A stretch of 64,000 nt of DNA from NCBI GenBank assembly GCA_030068145.1, contig JAPJBO010000266.1:1-64000 (forward strand). Direction: 5' to 3'. Under the pieces are notes generated by a model, which was given only the letters and a program-made list of their open reading frames with translations, made no database searches and was not told where the DNA came from. This DNA comes from Diplonema papillatum. Lineage: Eukaryota; Euglenozoa; Diplonemea; Diplonemida; Diplonemidae. The position numbers and the translations under genes were made by a program. Shown one piece after another: positions 40,601 through 51,068 of the stretch; the first letter of the stretch is position 1; the number at the start of each line of letters is the position of its first letter.

Positions 40601-42409
40601 TGTCCGTCGGATCGAAACGTCACCGATACCAGTTAGAAAAAGAGCGGGGGTTGGGTTTGTGATGCAGGCCACTCACGCCATGGCGCCCCGGCTTCGCGCG
40701 CTGCGCTTCGAGCGTACCACACGGTTTGGCTCGTTCGCCCGCGTAATGGTGCACGCGCCGGGACCGATCGAGAACATGGTGTTCGAGTCTGCGGGTGGCA
40801 ACCTCGAGTCGCTGGTCTCCGGCGCTGGACCTAACACGGTGGTCGTCCGCAATGCGTACGCGGGCGTGAATTTCATCGACACCTACTTCCGAACCGGGCT
40901 TTACCCCAAGCCAGCACCCTTCACACTGGGTATGGAAGGCGCGGGCGAGATTGTAGACGTTGGAAAGGGCGTCGATCCGAACACGATGGTCGGGAAAAGC
41001 GTCGTATACTGGAGATCCGACTCCGGATCGTACGCTGAGTACGCAACGGTGCACTGCGACGAGCTGGCCATCCTGCCGGACAACGCGGATTTGAAGACAA
41101 GCGCAGCCGTCGCGTTGCAAGGAATGACCGCGCACTACTTGTGCCACGATGTTCACGACGTGAAGGAAGGCGACGCCGTGTTAGTCCACGCGGCTGCTGG
41201 CGGTTGCGGGTTGCTGCTCGCGCAGATGTGCAAGGTGAAGGGTGCGATGGTGATCGGAACGTGTTCTACAGAGGAGAAGGCGGAGGTTGCGAAGAATGTA
41301 GGGCGGTGCGACCACGTGATTGTGGGGTACGAAGATTTCGATGTGAAGGTGAGGGCCTTGCGACCGGACGGAGTTGACGCTTGTTTCGATGGGGTCGGGA
41401 AGGACACGTTTCAAGGCTCGCTGCGGTCCATCCGCCGACGAGGGACGACGGCCAGCTTCGGCACTTCTCTTCGTACTGCTACAGCGGTGTAAGTCGCTCC
41501 GGAGGCGCGCTGCAGGTTGCGGCTCTGCTACAGTGGGTGACGGCGCCGGAGTGGGGGAGAAATGCTATGAATAAAAAGAACGTGCGCAGCACGAAAAGTG
41601 CACACCTTGGCGAACATGACGCTCTGGGCGCCAATGGTTCCGGCGAAGGTGGCGTGGATGGTGGGGTAGAATTGCGGGCCGAGCTTCGTGACGAATATGA
41701 AGTGTTTGTCGACGGGGACGGTCCTGACGAGCTTCAAGTTGTCGTGGATCCACACGGTCTCCAGCTGGTACGGCTGGTTCGGGCCGCGGATGATGCCGGC
41801 CGCAATCGCGCGCTCGCTCATTTTGCGGAAGCCGACGATGAAGTAGAACAAGACCATCAGGCACACGAACACGAAGCTGGCGTACACCAAGAAAAGCGGT
41901 TCCTTGAAATACAAGAGCAAGCACGTCGAGTCCAGTTCACTCTCAGCGCCGGCGCCCCAGTAGCACGCAAGGGCCGTGCCAACGACGGTGACGATGCAGC
42001 CGACGATGTCGTGCTTGGTCAGCGTTTCCTTCAGGAAGATCGGGGTGATGATGATGTTCGCCACGATGGTGCTCGCGCCCAACGCGGCCACCCTGGACAG
42101 GGGGACGAAGGGCAGCGCCGCCATGTCCATGAGACTGCCCATGATCATGCACACGATGCCGAGCCACCACCGCCAGTTCTTCATCATGGTCTGCCGGTCG
42201 CCGGCGGCGCACGCATCGTTCACGTTGTGCGCCCACTTCTGCAAGTTCACCCCGAAGCAGCTCACGAACGACGCCGCAATCACGAGCAGCGTTCCCATCG
42301 CAACCAGCCCATTCGAGATGCTTTCTGCCGGGCTGTCGGCCTGCTTCCCGCATTGGATCTCCACCGGCGTAGTAAAGTTCGTCATGTTGAAGAAATCAAT
42401 GTCATCCAT
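37650..42409 (-). CDS. NIPA-family magnesium transporter 1 (four exons)
   Basis: Exons 42409-41606, 38925-38848, 38698-38555 and 38183-37650 give 519 residues. All boundaries are GT-AG and in phase 0. NIPA proteins are multi-spanning membrane Mg2+ transporters of the drug/metabolite transporter fold. Visible family blocks: NGLVAMGTLLVIAASFVSCF then GVNLQKWAH, MGSLMDMAALPFVPLSRVAA, IIITPIFLKETLTKHD, AGTIGAQSVMFAK at the end of exon 1, then AVLIFLGNALR, VPTVVCVWFQIKYLNVALKI and FVLPVYQSFWICTGVGSGLI. Exon 4 adds one last helix and a 150-residue hydrophilic Ser/Asp/Pro-rich tail. Intron 1 is 2.68 kb, almost all of it the inverted quinone oxidoreductase duplicate (39164-41464). An internal intron (38699-38847) is absent from the two paralogues at this position. 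Confidence 0.9.
39164..39411 (+). pseudogene. LINE 3' fragment (duplicate)
   Basis: The Cys/His-rich C-terminal segment of the LINE (KYIDQLICAAPTCHVQACSD) carried along in the duplication. The 3' end of the element has been deleted up to the flanking TTTTTTCAAATCGGCG. Confidence 0.85.
39568..40572. mobile_element. G-tract-ended element, second family, copy 2
   Basis: Duplicate of 11607-12611, carried passively in the inverted segment. Its flanks are identical to copy 1, so it is not an independent insertion. Confidence 0.75.
40662..41490 (+). pseudogene. 3'-truncated quinone oxidoreductase duplicate
   Basis: Identical or nearly so to the gene at 10465-11517 up to TASFG (one visible change is Met to Thr just before ASFG). 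It then diverges into TSLRTATAV and a stop, because the breakpoint at 41464 joins an unrelated patch. The last quarter of the protein is lost, including the end of the nucleotide-binding fold. The open frame is otherwise intact. It lies on the strand opposite NIPA gene 1, within intron 1. It could be transcribed antisense, but a working enzyme is unlikely. Confidence 0.85.
41462..41527 (+). repeat. Junction patch shared with 25549-25615
   Basis: About 66 bp directly abutting the duplication breakpoint, very similar to 25549-25615. NIPA intron sequence resumes after it. Confidence 0.78.
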
Positions 42410-44338
42410 CCCAATTATATACTCTCTTTTCTTCTCGCACGCACACGCACTCTCTCTATCTCTCTGTATCTCTCTTAATTGATTGGTTGAGAGACCAGGA
42501 GATCCTGAGAGATGGGGGGGGCAGGGAGGGCGTGTGCACAACAAAGGACCTCCTGGATGTTCTATTTTGTTTGGAAAGAGCAGTTGCTGCTAAGGCTCAG
42601 AAAAGGCGCGGGCGTTGGGACCACACGGACAAAGACATGCCGGTCAATGACTGGGCAACAAGTACCAATAATCTCCTCTTTCGGCAAGCGAAAGCCGTGG
42701 CAATATTGCTGTAAGTGAACTTGCAGGAGGATCACTACCAAAGTTCATTCTGGAGCGCGGACCATGCGTCGGATGCGGGCAATGTGCTTGCGTCACGACT
42801 TGCATCAAGGAGTGCATGCTACTCCATGTGGTTCATGTACTCAAAAAGAGAACTCTATGCTTGCTCACTTTGCGTGGCGAAGGTACTCTATGCTTGCGTC
42901 ACGTTGCGTGGCGAAGGTATTTGCAAAGCCCTTCCACCCTTTGTTCGCGCCGTTCGCTTCGTTTTTGCTTCAAGCGAAGAAAGGAACGCTGGTATTTTCT
43001 TTCCTTTTCCGGGTCGTCGTCGTCGAGACGCGCGGGAAGGGGGGCAACGAGCTTACGCCAAGGACAGACAAACGAAACAAGGAAACAGAGTGCCCCCCCC
43101 AAGATGCATTGGACGGGTGTCCGAAGCAGATCATCGAAAACGCGAGGGGGGTGGCCCGCACTTAGAACCCGCTCTTGCGGCAAGGTGAGCAGAAAGGCCC
43201 CGGAACAGTTTTGGTTGCGAGCACCAGCCGATGTGGATTTCCGCCCATATTTTTTTTTGACACATGTTTGCTGACTTTGTTGCCTTTCCGGTGATCCTCG
43301 CTCGTTTGACTTCTTTAACTTTTCGAGTTTTTGGTTGGAGTACCAAATTGTATCGCTGCTGGAATTCCTCTAGATCGAAATCGACATCGAGTAGTAGACT
43401 TTTGTAAGCTCGCTTAGAAATCCAGGTCTTCCTGTGTTTTTCGGCAAAAGGATTGGTGTTCGCAACGCTTTGATACCGGAGGTAGGTACACTTTTATAAC
43501 ACACCGGGGATGCTCGGTAGCATCTTTCATCGCTAGCTCCCCCCCCTTCACAGAAAGTGAAACGAGTGGCGAGAGTAGAGAGTGGACCTACGAGAAACCG
43601 GAAGTTTGAAGGGCGGGTTGGTTGGAGATTGTGTGGAAGAAAAATAACGGAGATGTGGCTTTTCGTGCTCTCACCCACAGCAGGCGCGCTGGCGTCCGGG
43701 AGAACTCCTCCCGTTGATGCTGTTCGGGGGAAGCAGGAAGAGGGAGGGAAGGGGGGCTCCGCCCTGGGAGCTCGGGTCGGACTCTCTGTGCGCCGTGGAT
43801 CCCAACTGCAAAGCATTGTTTCCTGCGGCGCATTCCGTTGCCAGTAGTAGTAGTAAGTGTCGTCTGCCGAAGCAGCCGGAGACAACAGGCGCAGGGGGCA
43901 GGTCTTGCTTTACTTTTCTCTTCTTCATGGAGACCCGCCCCCAGCATCCCGACTGTCCATTCACTGTCGAGAAAGTTTGCGCCTATTGTGATGAGGTGGT
44001 TGACCAGGCCCCACGAAGCCTCGTACACAACACGGCTACAACACGAGGATGCAGCCCTGCTTAGGTGTGCACTCAGCCATCAGGCCCTTGGCTGCTAAGC
44101 ACCCCCCGACCGGTCGATTTGCCACTTTTGTGGCCCTCTATTCGCCGGGCGGTGCTGTCAGCACTTGTTCCGCGTCGCATCAAGTACATGATGCTGATCG
44201 GCGACCGCGACTCAATTAAGGTGCGGTCAACAGTGTCGCCCCGTGAAGGCCCCCCCATGACACCTTTTGCCAGAAAAAAAAATAAAACAAAAGGAAGCCG
44301 CCTTGCAGCGTCGTTTGTGGTTTAGCTTTTTTGATCGG
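42410..44338. other. Intergenic region upstream of NIPA gene 1, nothing recognised
   Basis: A pyrimidine-rich CT stretch (42441-42470) lies just upstream of the start codon. A short direct repeat family (TTGCGTGGCGAAGGTA) occurs at 42876-42920. No other gene or RNA seen. Confidence 0.45.
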
Positions 44339-45554
44339 TACACGACGCACTAGTACACGACGCACTAGTTATGGAGTTTCACTAGTTATTTACTAGCTCA
44401 ATGACTAGTGAAGTTTATAACTTGCTCGGACTTAACTAGCATATAACTAGCGGAGCTAGTTGTATAACTAGCTCTGCTAGTCAGGGCTTACGCTCCACGT
44501 GTGGAACGTGTTGGTTTCCACGTTATTTCTTTTTGGACTTTGTTCCCCCACGTGTGGATCCACAGGTACCACGTGTGGATTTTGATTTATTGGTCCACAT
44601 GGGGAGTCTAGGCCCACTAGTGGTCAAGGCCGCCAAGTCCAGTAGCTACCTAACGACGCTATTTTTTGTCGCCGCACACGAGGGGAAAGGTTTTTCCCCC
44701 CTCGAACCTTAAGCGCCCACATGTGGACCACACGTATTTTCTCTGAGACCGAAAACGGAGCGTAAGCCATGCTGCTAGTTATATAACTAGCTCTCCCAGT
44801 AGAATAACCAGTGAAATACAGTGAAACTGCATTGAGCTGAGTCAAAAAGGACGGTGTCTTCCAACTTCAGCGCTCGGATGGGTATCCTGGCCCGCTTTTT
44901 CTTGCTGTCTGCTGCTCGGCTGCCTCGGTTGTCTCTTCGTCAAGCAAGAAGCGTTTTGTGACAATCGATCTATGCAGAAAGGATTTGAAGAACTGTAGAA
45001 GGAGACTACACAAATTTCCATCAGGTTTCTGCTGTGGGAGAAGTTTCCACCAATCGTATCCGGAACAAAAAGCTTCCCCACGTTTTTCGCCATAAGAAAT
45101 TTCCGCCGGTAGTTTCTGCCATGGGAAATTTCCATCCACGAGAGAAATCTCCACCATAATAGTTTCCGTTGTAAAAAGATTTTGCCCACAGTTTCCCGTG
45201 AGGAAATTTCTGCCGGTAGTTTTCGCCACAAGAAAAACTCCACCAGGTTTTCTAGCGTTTCCTTTCTGAAAAAATTCCGAGAGTTTCTGTCGTGAGAGAA
45301 TTTTCAACCAATAGATGCTGCCAGTAGTTTCCGCCGTGGTGCTCACCAGTGGTTCACTGCTTCACTAACAAAAAGGACGTACGACTTTTTTTGACACATC
45401 GGGGTTTCCCGATGTCTGACACCGGGACACTGGGTTTTTAAGCCCTGGTCTTTCAAGCTGTGGCGGGCTTCAATGCATTTTACCCTAAAAATGCCTACAG
45501 GAGCTAGTTATATAAGTAGCTCGTGCTAGTTATACTTTACTAGTGCGTCGTGTA
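44339..45554. mobile_element. Inverted-repeat element with TACACGACGCACTAGT ends
   Basis: The left end has TACACGACGCACTAG twice in tandem. The right end is its inverse (ACTAGTGCGTCGTGTA). Subterminal regions on both sides repeat the palindrome-like GCTAGTTATATAACTAGC. CACGTGTGG motifs cluster at 44500-44580 and 44718-44730. The middle (44990-45340) is a degenerate array of 45-50 bp units built on TTTCCGCCGGTAGTTTCTGCC. No transposase and no clear target duplication. Confidence 0.7.
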
Positions 45555-46509
45555 AAGCCCCCCCCTGCACCGTTTGACTCTCGAGGGAGAGGCCTGTCCA
45601 CTTGTTGCAATGTCACCGCAACGAAAGTTCTTGATGCCCGAAAAGGGGGTAGTTTACGCCCCTGTTCGATACGGTAGCAAGTAAGTTCTCATCAGCATCA
45701 TGAGCTTCGCGAAATGCGTGCTTTTTTCGCGAAGCTGAGATGCTGAGTGACCAAAACCGGTGGACTGAGCCGGCACGATACCGACGGCCAACCCCATCTT
45801 TATAGACCCGCCAAAGGTCTTGAAAAGATGACGAAGGTTTTTATCATGAAAACGAGGTGGCAGGGTGAAAAGGAAGAGCGAAAACGGCTGGCTTTCAGCC
45901 CCTTGGGGCAGACTGCCCGGGGTTCAAAGCGCGGTTTGTGGGAGAGAGGGGGGGAAATCTTTCCTGGGGGGGGATAGTGTGTCTACTTCGGTGTTTTTCA
46001 GGTAAAATATAGTCGCCCGCCATGCTACCATCAATCTCGATTGCGGGGTGCAAAAAGAAACACACGCGCGTCCTTCTTCCGCGTGCAGCCCGGAGGTTGA
46101 TCTACCGGTGCAGTGCTTACTTCTTCGTCCAGATTCGGAGTTCGCACACGCTCGACCTGCACACCACTGATGGTTTACTTTGGTAGGCTGGAAGCTACTG
46201 TCCCCGATATGCCGCAACAAGCTCGGCAGCCATATGCGCATCCTGTTTTTTTCCTGAACCCCCTACTCTTTCGAATGGAGCGAATCAGGAGATATCCGTA
46301 CTTTAACCAACCAACCAGCACGGTGAGCAGGCGGAGGGTGGTGCTGACTCGCGGCGCGAGGGGATGTCACTTTTGGTTCTTGATTGAGACGAAAAAGAAG
46401 AAAAAAAATGTCGTGCGTTTCTCGATTTCCTTGCACTTTTGTGTGAGCCTATTTCACCACACGCAAGCGCAAACAGACGACGGGAGACACAAGTCGGGCC
46501 CTGGCACAC
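45555..46509. other. Intergenic region, nothing recognised
   Basis: No gene or repeat beyond short homopolymers. Confidence 0.4.
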
Positions 46510-46980
46510 GAGGGGCGCCACGGGCGAACGAGCACCCGAACGCGGTCCCGCCGTCGTCTGAGCGCTGCGGGGGTAAAAGTGGGCATTTGCCGGGATAGAA
46601 CAACCGAGGCGCACGCTTCCCGCAGTATCGCGTGCGCAAAATTAGCAAACGGGAGACCGCAGTCGGGCTCAGGCGTAAGAGGGCGCCACGGGCTAACGAG
46701 GACCCGAACGCGGTCCCGCCGTCGTCTGAGCGCTGCGGGGGTAAAAGTGGGCATTTGCCGGGATAGCACAACCGAGGCGCACGCTTCCCGCAGTATCGCG
46801 TGCGCAAAATTAGCAAACGGGAGACCGCAGTCGGGCTCAAGCGTAAGAGGGCGCCACGGGCTAACGAGGACCCGAACGCGGTCCCGCCGTCGTCTGAGCG
46901 CTGCGGGGGTAAAAGTGGGCATTTGCCGGGTTAGAACAACGAGGCGCCTCCCGCAGTATCGCGTGTGCGCAAAAATTGGC
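46510..46980. repeat. 168-bp tandem repeat, about 2.8 copies
   Basis: GTAAAAGTGGGCATTTGCCG recurs at 46573, 46741 and 46909, an exact 168-bp period. 168 is divisible by three, so long open frames run through both strands. I regard them as repeat artefacts. Confidence 0.9.
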
Positions 46981-47049
46981 CGGACCACCATGCAACCGCA
47001 GAGCGATTCAAGCCAGCCGGGCTTCTAGCTCGTATACCCAAAACCCTTG

Positions 47050-47135
47050 GGAAACAGCAGGGAGCTAGAGGGCGGACGGGCCTACTTTGTTGGGAAATAG
47101 CAGGGAGCTAGAGGGCGGACGGGCCTACTTTGTTG
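47050..47135. repeat. 43-bp tandem duplication
   Basis: GCAGGGAGCTAGAGGGCGGA and CGGGCCTACTTTGTTG occur twice in direct succession. Confidence 0.9.
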
Positions 47136-47567
47136 TAGGTTGGCGCGCGTTCCGACCGGAGTTGACGTGTGCCTATTGGCTTTCGCCACGGCAAGCCGAG
47201 AACAAAGCTAGCCGGATGGTTGCGCCCGGGCGCACAGCGTCTTTCGTCGGATGAAAAAAAGAGGGAGGATTCATTGGCGAGTTAAAATGAGTCCAACACA
47301 CCATCAAAGCCGCCCTGAGCCGGAGATGCGCCAATCCTTGAAGACGCGGCACACGCACGCACACGGCTCACTTTCTTGAGACGGAGATGGAGAGGGGGTG
47401 AGACTTAGCTACCAGGCTCTCCACCGTGCGGAAAAAAGCTTCCCTCGCGGGCAGCGACGAAGCAAGTCTACGCAGTTCGCAACAGCGAACGCGTCAGAAT
47501 CTCGACGCCGGTGTGTGTAGTCGCTTTGCACACTCGTCTCTCTGAAAGACGCTTGTCAGGTGCATGC

Positions 47568-50226
47568 TCAGTTAACCGGCGTGTCGGTGGGCGTGGCGAA
47601 CGACGACGCCGTGCGAAGGCGGTCCGACACACGGTCCGGGCTCCCGCTGTACGAGCGCGCCTGGTGCTTGAAAGGAGCGTGTTCGTGCGACTCGGCCTCC
47701 GAGGACCCGTGGCTGGTGGCGTGGCAGTGGTGGCGCGCCTCGAAGATCTCCTCGTGCAGCTTGGCGAAGCTGCCCGCCAGCGACGCCGGCCCGATGAACG
47801 AGTTGTTGAACGCGTACACCTCGTCGTAACGGTGACTCGTCGCCCGGGCGCAGTCGATGGGCGATTCTTCGCCTTCCACCGTCGGCGACCCGCCCGCCGG
47901 CTCCTCTTCGTCCAGGGCCGACTTGCTCGACTTTCGCATCGTCAGCACGACAAGCCCGAGGATCGATATCATGACGCCGAGCACGAACACCGTCATGTTC
48001 AGGCTGTCAATGGACTCGTACTCCTGCGGTCGGGGGGGGTGGTGGGAAATCTGAGGCTCGCGAGCAGTACTTTCTGCAAGACGCAAGAAGGAAACTCCGG
48101 GGGCGAAAGAGCCATCGAACCATCTAGTAGCTGGTTCACTCCGAAGTTTCCCTAGAACCAAAACAGGAGCTACGCCAGGAAAAGCGAATGCTTGGAGGGT
48201 CAAACTCTGCCGTTTCATGACTGGAAACTTAAAACTGTTAGCGGGGAAAGAAGAGTTGTGAGTATAACTCTAGTCTGTCTAAATGCAGTGACACGAGAGT
48301 GTAGATTAGGTGAGAGGCCGCAACAATGAAACACCACTACTCTTGCTGTCGCGTTACTTGTGGGGGTTGAGCCTTCGGATCCGTAGCTCATCCTCGTGCT
48401 CACAGTGGGGGTTGAGCCTTCGGATCCGTAGCTCATCCTCGTGCTCACAGACAGTGCGAGAAACCAGTCCGTACCAACCTGGTGCGCAGTGCTCGTGCGC
48501 AGCACCGCTGCTCTCGGCGGGTCTGACTCCCAATCTGCCTCCTAGTGCTGTTAGTGACCCACTAAGTGTAAACCCAGATGAAGCTTCTTGTGCACGACTA
48601 TCTTGCGGCGGCAGGCTCTTCAGGAACTCTGTCGTGAAAGCCCAGAGGGGAAACATACCTTGAAGAAAATGAGCCCTGTCATGATCCCTGTCGATATCCA
48701 CAGGCTCTGATAGACGGGGAGGACGAAGAGGGCGTCGCAGTAGATTTTCAGCGAGACGTTGAGGTACTTGACTTGGTTGATGAGACAGAAGATCGTCGGC
48801 GCCAAGAACAAGAACATGCAGATCACAGACCGGAGAACCTCCGACCGGCGCATAGCATTGAGGAAGAAGGTCAGGGATACCTGCAGAGCATTGAGTGTTT
48901 TGCATGCGGCACACACTTCCCGTGGCCTGGAGCGTAGGGCATGCACCTCCGATGAGAGCACGAGGGGTCTTTTGTGGTTCCGAACGTGGGACGTACAGAT
49001 TGGTGTCTTTCGACTTTATGTTTGTTTTGTGAAGTTCAGCTACACGTGGTCGGCGGGCGAGGGGTCACCGCTGAAACTGGTGTATGACGGCCCATCCCCT
49101 TCTGAGGATGGACTCCACCGTGCAGGTGGAGTTAATATCTCGCTGGCACTTCACCGAGCAGGTTCCAACACGTAGAAACTGGCATACCTTGGCAAACATG
49201 ACGCTGTGGGCACCGAATACCCCCGCGAATACTGCGTGCACCACGGGGTAGAACTGCGGTCCGAACTGTGCGTGTTGCTGTTGAAACTGGGAGCCCTAAA
49301 AAAAATATTGCAAAGCGGTGCGGGATACCAGCAGCAGGACCAACACCAAGATTCCAATTCTCAAAGACAGTAAAATGGCCTCCCTCCTTCTTCTTCCCAA
49401 GCGTTTTTTTGTGGTTTTCTCAAGCGAAAAGCAGTGCTCAGCCGAAGCTTTGCTGTTCTGTGGCGAGTTGAGCACTCTCAGCGACTGAGGCGTCAGTGCA
49501 CACCGTGTAGAAGAACTTGAAGTGCCGCTTCGTATCGACTATCGGAAGGAACTGGATGAGCGTCAAATCGCGCCACGCGGAAACGCACTCCAGCGTTTCG
49601 ATTACGAGTCCGGCTTCAACAGCGGCGGCCTGCTTCGCACGGAAGCCGAGGATCAGGTAGTACAGCGCCGCCAGCAGCACGACGACGCAACCGGCGTACG
49701 CGAGGAAGACGACCTCCGTGAAGTACATCAGGACGCAATACGACGACACTTTGGCCTCGGACCCCGCGCCGTACATGCACGCGAGCGTGGTTCCTACCGC
49801 AGTGATCGACCCGCCGAGCACATCGTGGGTGGTCAGCTTCTCCTTGAGGAACAACGGTGTTATGATGATGTTGGCCAGCATGCCGGTGGCCCCCAAGCTG
49901 GCGACCCGCGACATGGGCACGAACGGCAGCGCCGCCATGTCCAGCACGGAGCCGAACACCATGAGCCCCATGCCGGCCAGCCACGTGAACGAGCGGTGCA
50001 TTTGCACCCGGTTCTCGGCCGCTCGCTCTTCGTTCTTGTTGTGCGCGAGCTTCTGCAAATTCAGCCCGAGGCAGCTCACGAACGAGGCGACGATCACCAT
50101 CGATGTCCCGACCGCCAGCAGCCAGCTTTTCACCTCCTCCTCACCCGGTCCGCCGTCTTCCGCGCTCTCGCACTCGCCCACAGCATCGGGCGCAGTGTAG
50201 TCGCCGGGGGTCGAGTTGAGCTCCAT
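47568..50226 (-). CDS. NIPA-family magnesium transporter 2 (four exons)
   Basis: Exons 50226-49504, 49265-49188, 48880-48659 and 48023-47568 give 492 residues. All are GT-AG with phase 0. Family blocks parallel gene 1: LAVGTSMVIVASFVSCLGLN, FGSVLDMAALPFVPMSRVAS, IIITPLFLKEKLTTHDV, FGPQFYPVVHAVFAG with AHSVMFAK, NQVKYLNVSLKIYCDALFVL and PVYQSLWISTGIMTGLIFFK. The third exon is continuous where gene 1 has an intron, while an intron separates FYT from FGPQ where gene 1 has none. So introns have been gained or lost between paralogues. The C-terminal tail (about 110 residues) is hydrophilic and His/Ser-rich, and unlike gene 1. Intron 3 holds an LSU rRNA relic in the opposite orientation and a 45-bp tandem duplication. 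Confidence 0.9.
48088..48198 (+). rRNA. LSU rRNA relic inside NIPA gene 2 intron 3
   Basis: GGGGGCGAAAGAGCCATCGA, ACCATCTAGTAGCTGGTTCA and CTCCGAAGTTTCCCTAGAAC match the LSU rRNA segment at GGGGCGAAAGACTAATCGAA. GCTACGCCAGG, AAAGCGAATG and TTGGAGG continue in rRNA order. The same LSU region appears inverted at 50741-51068. Confidence 0.9.
48360..48450. repeat. 45-bp tandem duplication in NIPA gene 2 intron 3
   Basis: GGGGGTTGAGCCTTCGGATC and CGTAGCTCATCCTCGTGCTC are repeated twice, perfectly. Confidence 0.9.
48993..49014. repeat. Recurrent motif within NIPA gene 2 intron 2
   Basis: GTACAGATTGGTGTCTTTCG, identical to the copy at 56256-56275. Here it lies in an intron and not upstream of a start codon, which argues that the motif is a dispersed repeat. 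Confidence 0.5.
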
Positions 50227-50740
50227 TTATTCGGCCCCTTCCCCCTCGCCGCCTCCAGGGCTGGTTTACCTACAAAGCAGTTGTGCGTGAGAAATTGGGT
50301 CATGGCCGCACGGGACAACACACCCCAGCGGTCGTACTTCGTATGTCAGGAAGGCACCACGTAAAAACGTGGTCCACGACACACATACCCACCACACACG
50401 CACACACAGGATAGACAAGTGATTCGCGCCACTTCCCCGTGCGAGCGAGTCTCGGAACACTTAGATATGTAGCCCAGGTGACCTCCGATGACTGCACTAG
50501 GAGTTTGGAACAGGTAGTCAAGCCAAGCTCATTGCACAGAAAGAGCATGCGACATCCTCCGTAGAGGATGCCAGGACCCAAAAGAAGCATGTCGAAAACT
50601 CAAACCCGACAGGTGACGTGAGCTAGCAAGCGGGCATACTTCGCTTCAGACGATACCCACTTCAAGTCATGAACGTTTACACTCACGCAGCTTATTTACT
50701 TCTTCGAAACCGTCTTCAACTCGAGATCACCGCCAGGCAT

Positions 50741-51068
50741 GGTTATGCACGTGTCTGCCGTTGCTCGGACACCTCAAGTCAGCTCTCTTCATCCGCGTCG
50801 CCCGTCCTGCTTACCAGAAGTGGCCCACTTCGAACCAGGATGCTACGTCAGGGTTCAAATGAAGTAACCCCTCTGCTCACGCCCATTAAAGTTTGAGAAC
50901 AGGTCGAGGAAGCGATTTCCCCAATGCCTCCAATCATTCGCTTGACCTGGCGTACCGCCTGTTTTGGTTCTAGCTAGGAGGGCAACTTCGGAGTGAACCA
51001 GCTACTAGAAGGTTCGATGGGTCTGTCGCCCCTAAACCCAGCTTTGACGAGCGATGCACGTCAACACA
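50741..51068 (-). rRNA. LSU rRNA fragment, about 330 bp
   Basis: Read on the minus strand in rRNA order: GACGTGCATCGCTCGTCAAA, GCTGGGTTTAGGGGCGACAG, TCTAGTAGCTGGTTCACTCC, GAAGTTGCCCTCC, then CCAGGTCAAGCGAATGATTG, CTCGACCTGTTCTCAAACTT, AAGTGGGCCACTTCTGGTAA and GCAGGACGGGCGACGCGGAT. This is a collinear piece of the central LSU rRNA. Small deletions and substitutions relative to the conserved core mark it as a relic. It lies about 0.5 kb upstream of NIPA gene 2, on the same strand. Confidence 0.92.

Larger units (their letters stand above)
39164..41464 (+). repeat. Segmental duplication, copy 2, inside NIPA intron 1
   Basis: Inverse of 10716-13086 with only a few substitutions and one deletion of about 70 bp covering the LINE tail and its (TAC)n run. 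The left edge lies within LINE sequence (CGCGGCGCATGCGCAAGG). The right edge falls inside the quinone oxidoreductase coding sequence at GGCCAGCTTCGGCA. It therefore postdates both the LINE and the G-tract element insertions. Confidence 0.92.

Noticed and set aside
41381..42478. 365-codon plus-strand frame
   Set aside because: Antisense of NIPA gene 1 exon 1 joined to the end of the duplicated segment; His/Asp-rich composition is typical of an antisense frame.
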